Positions 51,507 through 64,000 are shown, counted from the stretch's first letter. The stretch: 64,000 bases of DNA from Ectocarpus siliculosus (GCA_000310025.1 FN649727.1:4349333-4413332); one strand, 5' to 3'. Translations and numbers: made by a program. The notes: generated by a model not told the origin, from the letters alone.

Positions 51507-54083
51507 GCTCACACACTCACCCTTCAATCGCCTGAGCTCTGCAATGGAGCCGTGGGTGAACACGCCCCCCTTCTTCAGGTGAGTAACCTCCGACCACTTG
51601 ATCCGCCCATCCCGCTTCGAAACCTGTTGAATCGAAGCACACACCAACAGTACATTCATCAACGGTAGTAGCTCTTATCACTTATCACATCGACAAGTTA
51701 ATCATAGGCGGTGACTGACGTACTCAAGCTCCTAGAAGACATGTTGACAAAAGTTATGTAGTCAAAGACGATGACTGACACCATCAAGCTCCTTCAAAAA
51801 CAAAACAAAGGAAACAAGCCAAAACTCTGAATTATCGCGGTAGTTGTTGCAGTGCTGCAGCGCTCACGAGTCGGAACGGACGTGAGCCCGTGTAGAACAA
51901 CGGCTTGGAAGCCCCCACGCCGATGAAGTCGAAGAGATCGTTCCACGTGGGCCCCAGCATGTGCTCCATGCCGGCATTGACGAACCGCCAAGGGCTGTTG
52001 GACGAAACTGTGATGTCGTCAGCGACCAAACATTCATCGATTGTTGGCGAGGACGCAGACCGCACGCACAACAGAGAGGAAGGGAAACAGGAGCACACGA
52101 CGGAAAACTTTAGGGGCACGGGACGTGCTGCGCTGCTGCGGTCTACATAGGCCTGTTTGCTTTACTATCGCTACCGCTCTCCTTTGTTTCGAGAAACTCA
52201 CGAGAAAAAAGGGCAACTTTCGCGTTGGCATAAGCGGACAGAATGTGGGCGATTCCCACCCAGAAACACAAGTGGTAGTGTGAAACCAGGCGGGGGGGGG
52301 GGGGGGGGGTTAGAGGGGCATGAGGCGATCTAGTTGGGCCAGAGTGGGGCGGTGTGAACGAGATGCTTCATATACGCCGGCTTTGACACGAACTTCCCAA
52401 TGTTATGCATCTCTACCGTTGATCAACTGCGGGGATGGGGCTCGAAGCACAGCTACCAGCTAGCCGTATGCCCGGAAGACCCACTACTGTTGCGCTTTGA
52501 GAGACCTGATAAAAATAAGTGGGATGGCTAAGCATGAATGAAACAAGGCTAAACTAGCAGCAGTACAGGTGAGGAAGGCACTGCCTGTTACCTACACTAA
52601 CTCACTGAAGAGCTTCTTCCCGGCATCTTTTAGCGTTCGTAGCATGTGCTCCAGCCGGTAGCTCGGTTGAATGAATCTGTGCCACCGTCACCGCCGTCCG
52701 TGTTGCGGTGCGACGCAGAACGGAAGAGTCACCAGGTCCCCCCCCCCCCCCGCCGGCCCGTCGAAGTTTTGTCAACAAATACAGGGCCGAAGAAAGGAAA
52801 GAAGGTACACAAAATACAGAAAAAATGAACGAAAAGGTGGTCGATAACAAGGGGGGGGAATCAGCCAGCAGCCAAGTTACGACCAGAGAATCAATCCATG
52901 TGAGTGCTTCACTACATCTTCAGTGGTGCCCGATAGGTGGGACAGCCAGCATCTCATTTGAGAGCATGCTGTTTGGACAGCGTGGATAAGACTGCTTGAA
53001 GCGGTACGACCGAGCCCACTCGAGGGGTAGGGCCTCGTTTTGCGTCTTACTCGCCGAGCTGTATTCATGCACCGCAGAAAAAACACACACAAGAACACAA
53101 AAGGAATTCAGCAACAGCATTAGCGAGTGCATCCTGCGCCATGCATCTATGTAGTTGAGGCGTTGAACACCCCCACCATACGGTTGTCGCATCGTCAAGG
53201 GAGCCTACGAACACGAAAAAACATAAACGCAGTCCCCCCCCGTCCCCAACCTGTATATGCCTATGCTTACGTTCTTGGACCGCATCCCACCTCCTCCTGT
53301 TGACTCGCCGATCTAAATAAACTGCAGTATCGTACGTCACGGCTCTAGGCTCACCCCACGGTTACGACCACGTCTCCATCATCATCGACCGAGGCGCGAC
53401 ACGGTCCGGACGGGGCAGGGTCTACTCTATCCTACAAGCAACGACAAAGCAGATACACCTCTCCGCTCGCAGCTGTCGCCGCTGCAAAATCGCCCCCCGA
53501 ACAAAATCCCGTGCCCTCTCTGTGAACCGCGTTTTGTAGCATGCGCTACAGCTACAGCAGTGGTATGCCTTACGAAATAATCCCGGTTCCCACCTGCCGA
53601 TGTCTCCCAGCACCGCCTCGTGCATCTTCCCCGAAACGTGGACGTGGGTCACGGCCGCCAGGACATCCTCGACAACAGCCCTGGACAGGAGCCAAGAGGT
53701 TCGATGGCGGAGGGCCGACTCAGTGTGTTGCTCTTAGCTCTTCTTGAGGCCCAACACGCGCGATGGGGTTGGGACCAGTGTCTGAACTGATTTTGTTCCA
53801 GAACAGAGTGTCCTCTTATCCCCGAAAAAGCAGCGACGAAGCGTTCCATGGGGGGGGGGGGCAACACGCGGGGCTTTCAGCCAACCCACAACAGTGCCCG
53901 TGCTCCTTGGAAGGCCGCCTGAATCGAGGCAAGGGTGAAACGGCCGGCCATTTCTTTCTCCCGCTCGCTGTCCTTGGGCGAGAAAAAATTTTGAGGAAGA
54001 TCGACATAGTTCGTGTGGCCGTGGACAGCAACAGCAACAACAGCAACAACAACAACAACAACCAACCAATCGTGTACCAAATC

Positions 54084-54114
<31 letters not shown>

Positions 54115-57100
54115 GATCAACCGTGTACATAAATTGTATGTAGCATACCTGGGGTGGAAGGCCTTCTTTCCGGCCGCGGCTTGCAGGTGCTCCATCACGT
54201 CCGCGAGAAGGCACCCCTCCGCCAGGCAGAAGCGGTCGTTCAGAGGCTTGAGCTGCTTCCTGCGGTAGCCCGGGGACACCATCTTCGGGTAGGACCCGTA
54301 CTCCGCCTGTTGTTGCCGCAATATCGCAGTATTGCAACAAGAACCACGGCGACGACAACGGTCGGGTCGTAACAAAGAGGAAATGGCGTCGAAACGTTAT
54401 ACTTGTAATAGTAGACGGTGCATGTCACCAGGTTTTCCGTTCGGTTGTTATTGAGAAGCAAGGAAGAAAGTGTCGAAACATTCCTTCTTCACCCAGTTCA
54501 TGGTGCAAGTTACCAGGTGCTCCGTTCGGTTGCTTAGAAGCGAAGAGTGCTGTGGCCGTTCCCCGCCTCAGCACCGGGCAGAGCAAAAAAAAACTCGTTC
54601 AACCGCTTGTTGTCGCGATGGTGTCCATGCACAAACAAGCGCGATTGGTGCGCGCAAGACTTGGTTTGGTCACTCCTTTCTTCCAACACTGCTTGCTGTT
54701 TTCTTAGTTTCTCTCTCAGTGTGCAAAAACTAACACTGTCTGAGCAGTGCAGAGGCAACACCACGAGAGGCCGACAAACTCGTCAAGCAAAAAGAGAAAG
54801 ACAACACGCATGCACACACACCTCTATTTCCTCGCGACTGAGAGCGGTTCTCCCCCGATACACCGGCATGGATATACGGTTGATGTAAGACAGCTTGAAG
54901 AGAAGGCCCTTGTCCATGTCGACCGTCAGTCCCTATGGATGCGAACCAATCAGTAGAAGGAAAGAAAGCACACCAATCAAAAGACACGCACGCTCTAGAA
55001 CCACGACACGGGGCTCTAGAACCGCGAAATGACAGCAGAAAGGACCGCAAGGAGTGGGGGGCAAAGACGATCAGCGTTTTCGATCAGCAGCATTAAAAGC
55101 TTCTCGTGCCAGATTACAACCTTGAGCATAAGGCTGAACGTCAGGTACGTACAACCAACGGGCAATATGTGTAGCAGCGACGGTGTTGCACAGGACTCTC
55201 TGCTCTACAGGAGGAGGAGGCGAGGGCTGCTCGTTTTCTGCCGATTGTTTGTCTCTTCGATACAGTTTCGACACCAAAGAACCAGCGGCGTTTATCCCTA
55301 TACTTGCTGCAAACGGTGGACACGTGATACAGAACGCAGCGCATAATAGCCCTCGGCAGCAGTTTTTGCGTTTGTATGTAGGTGTGGGGTCCACACACAG
55401 CAGGACACGCGCCGCCGAGCTATGCATACACATGTACACAAAACCAAACCTGAGAGAAAACAACGACCTGCCTCTTTCATGACCGACTATACCGCATCTC
55501 CCCTGCTACTCACCATGATAGCAAAGTCCGGGTCGTACTCCATCTCCATGAGACTCGGGGGGTACTTGAGCTCCTCCACCAGGTGCTCCTTCGCCAGGTC
55601 GTAAATCAGAACTGGTTTTCGCGGTTGTTACATTCCGCAACCCCCAGGGCAGTGCACACCATACAATCAAGCACGGGTGCAAGGCAGGGCAAAGCACGCC
55701 ATACAATCAAGCACGGGTCCAAGGTACGTACAAAGGTGTATCAAAACACACAGCAGACAGCAGGGGGCGAAACTTCAAGCACAAAAAGTGAGTGAGAGGG
55801 CGCAGGGCACTGCGGGGTAGAAAAAAGGTAGGAAACACGAACATGGTCTTCCTTATCGATCGCTGCGAGACGAAGGTAAACGGACGGGCTGTGGAATGGA
55901 CTTTTCCGTGCGGGGGATTCGCTATATACGTGCGAATGATGACACGAGGGCGGTCGGATTTGGAGGTGGTGCTGGTGGAGGTGCGATGTCCTGAAGTTCA
56001 GCAAAACATGAACAATTGACCTGAATCTCGGAAAACCATTAGGATCAATCATAGTCAAATACTGCTGCTGCTGTGCTGCTGCCCTTAACCGCGACTGGGA
56101 CACACAACTAGTACAATCTCAAATCGATCAAATCCTAGGCGGCACCCCGTGTTTGCTGCTCCTCAAAGCTGCTATCTCTGCTACTCCTCTCCTTCTCTCA
56201 AATGCACTTGCTTGTCTCTCGCCCAGCGAGAGCACAAAAACTTTCTGACACCGAGGCTGTCTCTATTTTTCTTCGATCCCCGCTTTTCCGAATTCCAACA
56301 CGCCTCCACAAACCACAGATTCAAATACGTACTGAATCTTCACGAATCTCAGCCATGGGTATCGTCCAAGACCCGTCAACCAACGAGAGAACAAGAGGGA
56401 AGGAACTCGAAAAAAGTTTGGCACGAACGATCCATGCTGTGTGCATCCTAACACCCATCTCACACAGGTTCATAGGAAAACATACATGTTTTCATCATGA
56501 TGATATTCTACACATGCTCACGACAGGTGATCCGCATTGTAACACCAACATATTAATCTCCTGTGCGTGGTACCCAGCTTAAGTAGGGATAACAGTCAAC
56601 TGGGTCCAGAACCTTCTCTCCAAGCAGCCTACAAGGTGTATCTACACATGGGACACGAACAATTGTTCGACATGCATGCAAGAGGGATCACGGTTTCATC
56701 GTCAAGGCCATCTGTTCTTGTACTTCCCAGGACAGCAAATAACTCCAGCAAGATGTCGACAGATACAGCCCGGTATAGGCGTCATCCCCGGTTGATCGAC
56801 ATGGGCTTTTTCTCACTCAAAAAAAAAAAAAAATCGACTGCACTTATCGTTCCAAAACGCTCAAAAACGACGTTTAAAAAGTAGACCCCACAAAAAAAAG
56901 TTCTCCTTCGGCTCGAACTTTTTTTTGGGCCGCCTTCCCGAACTTTTTTTTTTTGGGCCTCCGCGGGAATCGATTCCGCTTGGTCGATTTAGGGGGGGTA
57001 GAGCCACTCAGAAAGTGGCCCCGACTCAAACCCACTTGGACAGAGGCACATCAAATTGGGTGAGGAGAGCTCTGGTTGAGACCTTTGGAGGGCCATCGCT

Positions 57101-58956
57101 AGCGCCGTGATGACTTTTTCCTATTTCTCACTTCGAAAACGTGTTCAGCAATGCTAAATCCACCATCCCTGAAAATTTCACACGAATCGGAGGTGTTTGA
57201 GGTTTCTCGGGGGGCCCGCGGAACCGACTTCCGGTCAATATTTGCCATTTTGGGCCCTTTTTTACCCACTAAATCGTGAGCGATTCCGCTCCATGGTCAC
57301 CAAACTCACAACAGATGGTAACATTTTCGTAATCCCCATGACCTTACGGAAGCTTGTGCAAATTTTCAGACCTTAGCCGGGGATGCTTCGTCGCCATCCC
57401 CCCCTTTCAAAAAATCCATGTCGATCAACCGCGGATGACGTCTAGTAGAGTTCTTGATGTGGGTTGTTGTGTTGACATGAAACCGTTCCGGTCCAACTGA
57501 CGCGGACGCCTTGGTGGTATTTTTTTTTTTATTTATTTAATTATTTTTTCGGTGGTATCACTGGCCTCTAAGTGCGCAAGTAGACTCTACTAAGACCCCC
57601 AGGTGTTGGAAAGACTTTAAATCGCCGGAACACATCATCCCTTTCTGAGAATAATACCGCACGGAGTATATCCGCGATGTTCCAATAATAATCTATCTAT
57701 GCGCATGTATAATGTGGTGATGCACGAGATTTTCAAGGATTCATGCACGCTGCTGTTGCTATCTACCGCTGGGTGTCTACCAGCGTAGGAGTACCAGACT
57801 CACCCTGCAAGCTTGGCTTGTCTGAAGAGCCCCACCGGCAGTAGCCACGTGTCCCATCAGCCCGTGTTCGTCCATCGTGGATGGATTCAACGAGTGCAGT
57901 GCCGTGCAACGCAGATCAACCAACGCACACAAGCGGTTCAAGTTGGCGACGAAGGTCAGCAAGACAAGGCACCTGCTACTTGTAACGTTGTCCCGTTCGC
58001 GTGATCGGCGTCGCAACGACTCTGTGTGCAGGCATCGTATATCCGCCTGTCAACAGTTCGCCGTGCACTCTCTGCCTACTGCTGTACGCTCCTTTTGGCG
58101 AACACGGCCGCTGTGTCTTGTTGGCCAGGCCCGGTAGACAGACAGGTTGCAGCAGCAACTACTGTAAATAACACTCGACCAGTGGGCGCGCATGAGGCGA
58201 CCCTCTGCTGTCACCCTTCCCAAAAAACGAATTACACCCAACACAAGAACAAAAAACGACACAGCAACAACAAGCAAACCTGCTGCTATGTAAACGTAGG
58301 ATTTCGGCGAAGAACGCACATGTCGCCAGCGTGTAATCGTAGTCAAAGCCGACGACCTCGACCCGACTGAGGTCAACATTGGTGTTAGAGAACACGGCCC
58401 TCGACGGACTCCGTCGATCGGATGGGCCAAAAACGGGCAGCACGGACGGATCCACCTCGCCCTCGCAGAGCCTCGTGTAGCGGTCGAGCAGGACCTGGAT
58501 ATCCGGGTTGGAGTGGCGCAGGGGCGTACCCTCTTCCAGCGCCAGCTGTTGCGAGGGCTCGAGCTTCACGCTTCCGTTGAGCCCTTCCCGAGGCGGCGCC
58601 TGCGCGGCGGGTTGCTGCGCTGGGTGCGGGGTCGGAGGTGCAGCAATCGGCCACGACACTTGTCTCGGAACAGGCTGCTCGTTGGAAATCGAGCAGAAAA
58701 GCCTCTGCCAAGGCCTGGAGCGGAGGCCCCTGCGGTTCCTCCCGGCTGCAGCCGCGCGTGGTGGCCTGACCTGGACTCGAAAGGCGGACCTCTCTGCCAG
58801 TGCTGCGCAGCAAGTACCACCGCGGCCGGATTTCAACATGTTTTTTATGAAGAAGCCTGAAAGGGACTGGGGTAGCACTAAGGGAGCAACACGCATGGGA
58901 GGTCTCTCCCGGTCGAGTCCTGTTGATGTACTGCCTAGTACATCATCCGTCCGCAC
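47969..58956 (-). CDS. 5'-nucleotidase domain-containing protein (cN-II/NT5DC family, HAD fold), 13 exons
   Basis: Exons: 58956-58320, 57821-57804, 55611-55514, 54932-54822, 54306-54149, 53680-53594, 52676-52606, 52007-51868, 51623-51521, 51027-50891, 49223-48994, 48526-48409, 48094-47969, all in phase. It gives 677 residues from ATG 58956, or 638 from ATG 58839. HAD motif I is GFDYDYTLAT (nucleophile Asp and Asp+2), motif II lies in LFISSNSPWRFVNAGM, and motif IV is LYFGDSLWADLVEARKLHGW. The family C-terminus is TSPSFGSIFR plus WRHVDLYTASVCNIINF. Its members are purine-nucleotide phosphatases or relatives of unknown substrate. From Met 58839 the N-terminus is Arg/Ala-rich and acid-poor up to about RLFCSIS, which suggests a mitochondrial presequence, followed by a Pro-rich linker. 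Exon 2 is only 18 nt. Intron 2 holds a MITE and intron 10 an assembly gap. The choice of start codon is open. Confidence 0.92.
48268..48375. repeat. GA-rich low-complexity tract
   Basis: About 100 bases of GAGAGG-type purine repeats in the last intron of the nucleotidase gene. On the coding strand it is a long pyrimidine tract. Confidence 0.85.
49341..49747. other. Left copy of gap-flanking duplicated, degraded sequence
   Basis: The stretch from 49341 matches, with many errors and expanded homopolymers, the stretch starting at 49848 (shared strings such as AGGAAGTGAACCGGGACAAT and CAACAATTTTAC). Quality falls toward the gap. It lies wholly in intron 10 of the nucleotidase gene and is read as an assembly artefact. 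Confidence 0.8.
49748..49847. other. Assembly gap (100 N)
   Basis: Exactly 100 undetermined bases, the usual placeholder for a gap of unknown size. It lies in intron 10 of the nucleotidase gene (50890-49224) and does not break the coding model. Confidence 0.99.
51458..51504. repeat. CT dinucleotide microsatellite
   Basis: About 23 CT units in intron 9 of the nucleotidase gene, directly downstream of the exon 9 donor on the coding strand. Confidence 0.95.
54030..54116. repeat. AAC and CAAT microsatellites
   Basis: An AAC/CAG run (about 54028-54063) is followed by about eight CAAT units (about 54084-54116), in intron 5 of the nucleotidase gene. Confidence 0.85.
56780..57440. mobile_element. 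Non-autonomous DNA transposon (MITE) with 25-bp terminal inverted repeats
   Basis: Bases 56780-56804 and 57416-57440 are inverted copies matching at 24 of 25 positions (reading inward CGTCATCC.CGGTTGATCGA). The 661-bp unit lies in intron 2 of the nucleotidase gene. It is AT-richer than its surroundings, contains T and A runs, and encodes no transposase. The bases just outside both ends read TAtagg and TActaga going inward, so a TA target duplication of Tc1/mariner type is possible but not proven. Confidence 0.8.
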
Positions 58957-60545
58957 GGCAAAGCGTGAAAGCGTTGCTGCGCTTCCTCACTCTTGCACTT
59001 TCGGAGCATTTCCAACCATCGGAGGAGGCCCCGCAATAGCAGTGAACCAGGCCAAGGTACGCCCGAGTAATGTAGGTCCGATGGTCCGATCGATACATAT
59101 GATTCGTCGATTTGAATAATTGTTGCTCCGCGTTTTAGGTTGGGTCACGATATCTTGCCTCGAGATAGGTGTCGGCACAGACATGGGTGTTTTGTTATCT
59201 TGTATCTGTCCGGGGGAGGTGACATTTGAAGCGTGCTGTTGTACGCTTCCTCTAGGTATATTCCATATTGTGCACTCAAGTACAGTATCTACTGCAGCAT
59301 GTATCATAGACTATGCAGTTGTCAAAAATCGAACAGGCTCCACACCATTGCTGTAGGTACCTATAACCGGTACACACCTATTTGGTCTGGATGTGCATGC
59401 GGCAATAGGAAATGTAACAACAGCTGGCTTGGTGAACTCACACCTAGCTGGTAGACCGACTTTCTTGCTTCCCGCCGAGAACCGCGCTAGGCGCGCCGAG
59501 CGACACAGAATGATAGTCTAAGCACAACACATTCGAGCGGAGAGTCCCACGGGGGCTTATCTCGAAAGCCTCAGCAGCAGCAGCAGCAGCAGCTAGCGTA
59601 GCAGAATTTTGTGTGCAGTTCCGTGCGGAACTTGCTGGAAGAAGCATGACCGGTCGGTGCGTGTGCTCGCAGCTCGCATCCAAATAAGTGACCGATCGGC
59701 GCACTCCATGCCGATGGCTTAACGACCGTTTTCCCCGCCTGTGGTGGTCAAGGCAATATATACACAACCAGCGGAGCGATTCCTCTGAGAAACAGAGGCA
59801 TTCGCATGTTCACATCGCTAAATACATGCGCCCAAAACTCGTCTGAATTCAAAATGGTGTGGGGTGTGGGGGTCTCCAACTCGATTGCTTGTTGTTCGGA
59901 AAGAAGGCATATACTGCTGTATGCATACGACGACATCACGACATCAGGACGCTGGGCTATGACGGCTTCGCAAGGCCAGGACGCGAGAGATTCGTTTACG
60001 AAAAAGGCTTCATCGCTCCCTAGAGAGTGCTACATTGCAGGACATGGCCTAGATATACATACATCACCGCGCTAACCGGTAGAGCAATGAAAAAACGCAA
60101 ACCGTGAATAAAGCGGGTGCAAATCAACCAGTACTCTCACCAGTCAAATGGAGGAGGCGCACGGGAAGATCTAGTCCAGAGAACGTGCCATTTGCAGTTT
60201 GCCCCGCAGAGAAAACAGCAATAAACTCAGGTGCTCCCGAACCAAGCACGCAAGAGAATACTTTCAAATACAAAACAACTATTGGAGGCAAATGTCAAAA
60301 TGTCCCTCCCATCAGTCGGAACCCGCCAATCCACAGAAGTATGGTAACGACACATGAAAGCAAGCATGGCACATATGACACAATCAAACCAACAACGAAG
60401 TAATCTGTCCTGCGGGATATGGAAAAGAAACCAACTCTCATCCCTGTTCCCGTTTGGGTTCGCAGGGGGGCGAGCAGAAGACGGGAGGAGTTACGGAGAA
60501 GAAGTCAATACGCCCATCTCTACACGGCGCGAACCATTTAGCCGA
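58957..60545. other. Intergenic region between tandem minus-strand genes
   Basis: About 1.6 kb that must hold the nucleotidase promoter (right of 58956) and the 3' flank of the MYND gene. A short CAG run lies at 59574-59592. No exon, RNA gene or mobile element is recognised. Confidence 0.5.
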
Positions 60546-62265
60546 CTAGCTGTCGGCATAGCACTCCAGCTTGTGGGTGGGCCAGTGCTGCTTCTGGCAT
60601 TCCCGCGAGCAATCTGAGGACGGAAAAAGGAGAGTGGACGGGCGGGCGAACAGATGCATGCGTCGTCGGGTGCGCCGCGCATATCCGAGTCAACGACACG
60701 AAAACACCCATGAGCAACACCATGTTTTGTTGATTCCGAGTAGGGCAATCACTCCCTCAGTTAGCCACCGATGACACCTTGCAATGGCATGTAGCAGCCG
60801 TGTCAAGCTTTAGGAGGTTCGACTGCTACGTAGAGCCTATCAACCTAGGTGCCGTGTACACCAGTGTGCATGTCTGTTTGTCATCACAACAGGAAGTTCG
60901 TGCACGTGGAGTGGCTACTCGTGTCGATCTTGGTTAAGGACAAAGGGAAAATTTTAGAGGGTAACGAATAGGGTACGGCGCGATTGGACACCTTGCTCTC
61001 TCGCTTGAAGGCTAAGGAAAAAACCCTCTTACAGCGTAGAGGGGAATATGGTTGGGTAAAGGTATAGGGCATGACTTCCTTCAGTCTTTGTTCTCACATC
61101 TGACGATCTTGCACCTCGTGCACCTCTTTTGGGCATTTGGCTTCTGGCATACCGGGCAAGGGGGGTCCGCCGGGAGGCCTGGAAGCAGACGCATGCATAG
61201 CGCAGCAGGCAAGAAATGCCGACAAAACAAACAGAGGGGGGGGTGCATTGCAGTTAGTGGGCATGCCGGGGGGAGGGGGTGGGGCACCGGCGAGGCGGTT
61301 GTGTTGAACTCTTGGTACAAAACCCACGGTTTCACGGGTATCCGGCTCTCTTCGTAGATACCATGATGCCTTCGTTGCGGAGGTTCTGCTCAGAAATTTG
61401 GTTGGCTGAATGCGTTCGGCGAGCAAAGGGGGGCGCGGGGGAGAGAGAGAAACGCGGCCAAAACACATACGGTACAACAGTATGGAGACAACGGCTAAGA
61501 GACGAAGAACAACAACAAGGAGGTACCACTCGTCGACACAAGTCCGCCACTACGAGCTGCAACCTGTGACGGAGACACGGCCTGTGTACAGCGTTCCCGA
61601 CATCAGAAACCAGAACATATCCTGTGGTACATGTTAACCCTTCTGTGGACTCGCGAGAACTCCGGAAATGGAAACCGCCAAACGAGAACGGACAAGACGC
61701 GGCGCGAACAAAGCCATCGTCAAGATTAGATTAGATTGGGCTGCTGCACGGACGACCAGACAAGACTAGACAACACAGGATACCGCCACACGGCACCACT
61801 ATTAATAAGACACAACACAACCGCCAAAAAACACTCGCGAGACTCGGAATGAAAGAGAAGAGTCATCCATGCACGATGATCAAGAAAAACAACACAAAAA
61901 AAAACGAGAAAACCCTGCGCGGCGGGTGCAAACAGCAGCAGTGCCATTTGCAGCAAAAAACTGACCAATCTATATTAACCAACGATTGTAGAGGGGGTAT
62001 TTTTTACCTTGCTGGACTCGCTCGAACTTGACCCACTCGAACGTGGTGGCGGGCATCCTGCCCAACCCGGCCTTGGCCAGAACGCGGCGTGTCTCCTCGT
62101 CCAGTCCCACCAAGGAGACAGCGGTGGCGGTGGCGGAGGGCTTGCCGTTGGCGTAGCCGCTGTCGTTGCCTTCGACTTCGCCGAAGGCGTTCGCCGCCGA
62201 AGGGGAAACGGAACCTGAGAAACAATCGCAGACAAATGTGGTTCAGAATGACGCAAACGTTTCGC

Positions 62266-62307
<42 letters not shown>

Positions 62308-63732
62308 AACGCGGGTAGCAAGGAGGTCGTCCGCGGCTGCGGCGGTGGCGGCTACCCTGGTGTTCGCTTTTGCCATCGACCGTCGCTGAAAGACACCCCA
62401 CCTTTCCCCCGTCCTCTCGTTCGCTCTTGTCCTTTTACCACGTTTTCTCGTCGCTGGCGTTGGTCATCACACTCCCTTTGGCGCACTTTTTCGTCTCTCC
62501 CCCTTCTCTTTGCCCATTCACTCCTTTTCTCACTAGCTTCCTCTTCATCTCGCTACACCTTTCCCTCCTCCCGTCGTCTCCCATGCCTCTTCAGTCTCTA
62601 CCTCTGTAGATGTACTCCCTTCGCATACGTGTCGCTGTCTGTCTGTGTGCCAGATAGTCCATCTGTCTGTCGGTGTGCAGCTGCCGCCGCTCCTTACCTA
62701 AAGGTTGGTTCGCGACACCGCCGCCTCGCTCTTGCACGGCCGCCACCGGTACGGACTGTCCAATCAGTATCGTCCGTCCAATCAGCAGCGTCGGTCGTGA
62801 CATGTCGGGATGTCGTTGTGAAACAGCAAAGGTGCCAGGACACACCACAAGAGCAGACAAGTAAGACAAGAGCGTCAGGACGGACTGCTGCAAACACAAC
62901 AGACCTAGAATAGGCGAAGAAAAAGGCTGGTACAACAAAACCAAGCGGGCGTCAAAAAGCATGCTTAGAACTAGAACGATCCCCATTCAGTGTCACAGAA
63001 TCAAAAAAACCATATGCGGGAATACATCACGGACAAAATACAAAACAATTAACAAAAAAACAACAAGTGTCAACGAAACGGGGAATGACGCTCAACCAAC
63101 AACCCTGCGCAAAACCATGCGCCAGAACAAATGACATAGCTCAGCGTAAAAAACTAAGAATCAGAAGTAGCGTCGCGTGGCGCGCACTGGCAAGTTATTC
63201 GCTCAATAATTGAATGAAGTTTTTTTTCAGCACTAAGATCCTGCTGTTTGGGAAGCTCACACCGGGTCGCTCGCTGAGACATCTATCCCGCGCAAAAGCG
63301 CGCTCCGTCACCCGGATGTTCTGTCGGTGGGCACATGTTCCACCTCCTTGCTGATCGACACTTGTAGCCACTATTACGTGCGTGCGGTTTGTCGTTTTGA
63401 GTCCCAGTCCGAGGAAACGACAAAAAGAAGAAAAATATCAAAAACACAAGGCGCATTATTCAACAATACCTCACCTCAACGATGTTGCCGACCCCCCTGA
63501 TTGGCCCGTTGTACGACAGCATTGCGCCGGAGCTCTGCCCCACCGGCTTCTTCAGGTGCGCGAAGCCGCCGCGGTCTCCTCCCTCATCGTCCACGAGAGC
63601 CTTGGACTTGAGACGGAGGCCTTCGACGTCGTCTACCGCGATGAGGGTCGGCAGCACGGCGTGGTAGAGCCTGGGCAGCACCTCCGCTCGTCCGCTGTCT
63701 CTTAGGCCTTTCACGAGCGAGGGAGAGATGTC
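60546..63732 (-). CDS. MYND zinc-finger protein, 3' part (gene continues beyond window end)
   Basis: Exons: 63732-63475, 62887-62698 (tentative), 62214-62008, 61178-61098, 60613-60546, with phases that fit. The last two exons together encode a complete MYND finger. It begins CPVCQKPNAQKRCTRCKIVR and, across an intron, continues YCSRECQKQHWPTHKLEC, then stops after YADS. MYND fingers bind proline-rich partner peptides. The exon before it contains GLDEETRRVLAKAGLGRMP and FEWVKFERVQQ. The first exon is helical and charged (GRAEVLPRLYHAVLPTLIAV). The rest of the family assignment is not possible from this part. The 190-base exon is included because without it the frame breaks, but its peptide is not convincing. 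The 5' exons are past base 64000. Confidence 0.72.
62267..62305. repeat. CAG trinucleotide microsatellite
   Basis: About 13 CAG units just upstream (on the coding minus strand) of the acceptor of the MYND gene exon 62214-62008, inside the intron. Confidence 0.9.
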
Positions 63733-64000
63733 CTGCGAGACCCGAGCGAGAAAAACAAGCACACCCGCGCGATGGGGGGGGGGGGGGTCAGTCCCTGTGT
63801 GTATGACATGACAGCGAGAGAAACAGAAACAGAAACAGAAATGCATACAAGTAAATAATGGAAGGGTGAAAAATTGGTGTGACGGATATTTAATCGGCCA
63901 GGCGGGTAGCGCGGTCGATGCCTCCTCAGGAAGGAACACACCCAGTCACACACATCGACCCCGTACGCGTTTCCCCCCCCCCCCCGTCGAGGGAAGGATG
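63733..64000. other. Window end: intron of the MYND gene, no exon seen
   Basis: Upstream (on the minus strand) of the exon ending at 63732. It contains a G run at 63775-63787, an AGAAAC repeat near 63820 and a C run near 63973. No further exon could be supported. Confidence 0.4.

Overview
The window looks like nuclear DNA of a photosynthetic stramenopile, most plausibly a brown alga of the Ectocarpus type. The grounds are GC-rich exons split by many long GT-AG introns, short intergenic spacers, a secreted-plus-transit N-terminus with Ala|Phe at the predicted cleavage point (the heterokont plastid signal), and an EF-hand/RCC1/fucolectin-like protein. The species assignment is inference. The exon models below were built by hand from splice-site phase and family motifs; almost every junction keeps the reading frame.

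Layout. (1) 789-1059 (+): last exon of an unrecognised gene. (2) 2123-8736 (+): DNA polymerase eta, 10 exons, with a C-terminal UBZ zinc finger and a PIP-like tail. (3) 9787-20533 (+): a Gfo/Idh/MocA oxidoreductase of inositol 2-dehydrogenase type, 10 exons, with a plastid-type leader; its introns hold a truncated LINE with target-site duplication, a 95-bp-arm fold-back and a 17-bp tandem repeat. (4) 41561-22976 (-): a 24-exon gene for a protein of about 1485 residues with four EF-hands, a coiled/charged linker, RCC1 repeats, a fucolectin-like (F5/8C-type) lectin domain and a Ser/Gly-rich tail. (5) 41866-45262 (+): a CPA2-type cation/proton antiporter, 6 exons, divergent from gene 4 across a 304-bp shared promoter. 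(6) 58956-47969 (-): a 5'-nucleotidase domain (NT5DC, HAD-fold) protein, 13 exons, including an 18-nt microexon and a MITE in intron 2. (7) 63732-60546 (-): the 3' part of a MYND zinc-finger gene that starts beyond the window.

These are ordinary neighbours rather than a pathway: DNA-damage bypass, sugar-alcohol metabolism, calcium-linked sensing, ion transport and nucleotide metabolism. No operon-like or defence-like system is visible. The most unusual item is the EF-hand/RCC1/lectin fusion. Sequence quality is poor around 46.7-47.1 kb and 49.4-50.1 kb; the 100-N gap at 49748-49847 is flanked by two degraded copies of the same sequence, which points to an unmerged contig overlap.
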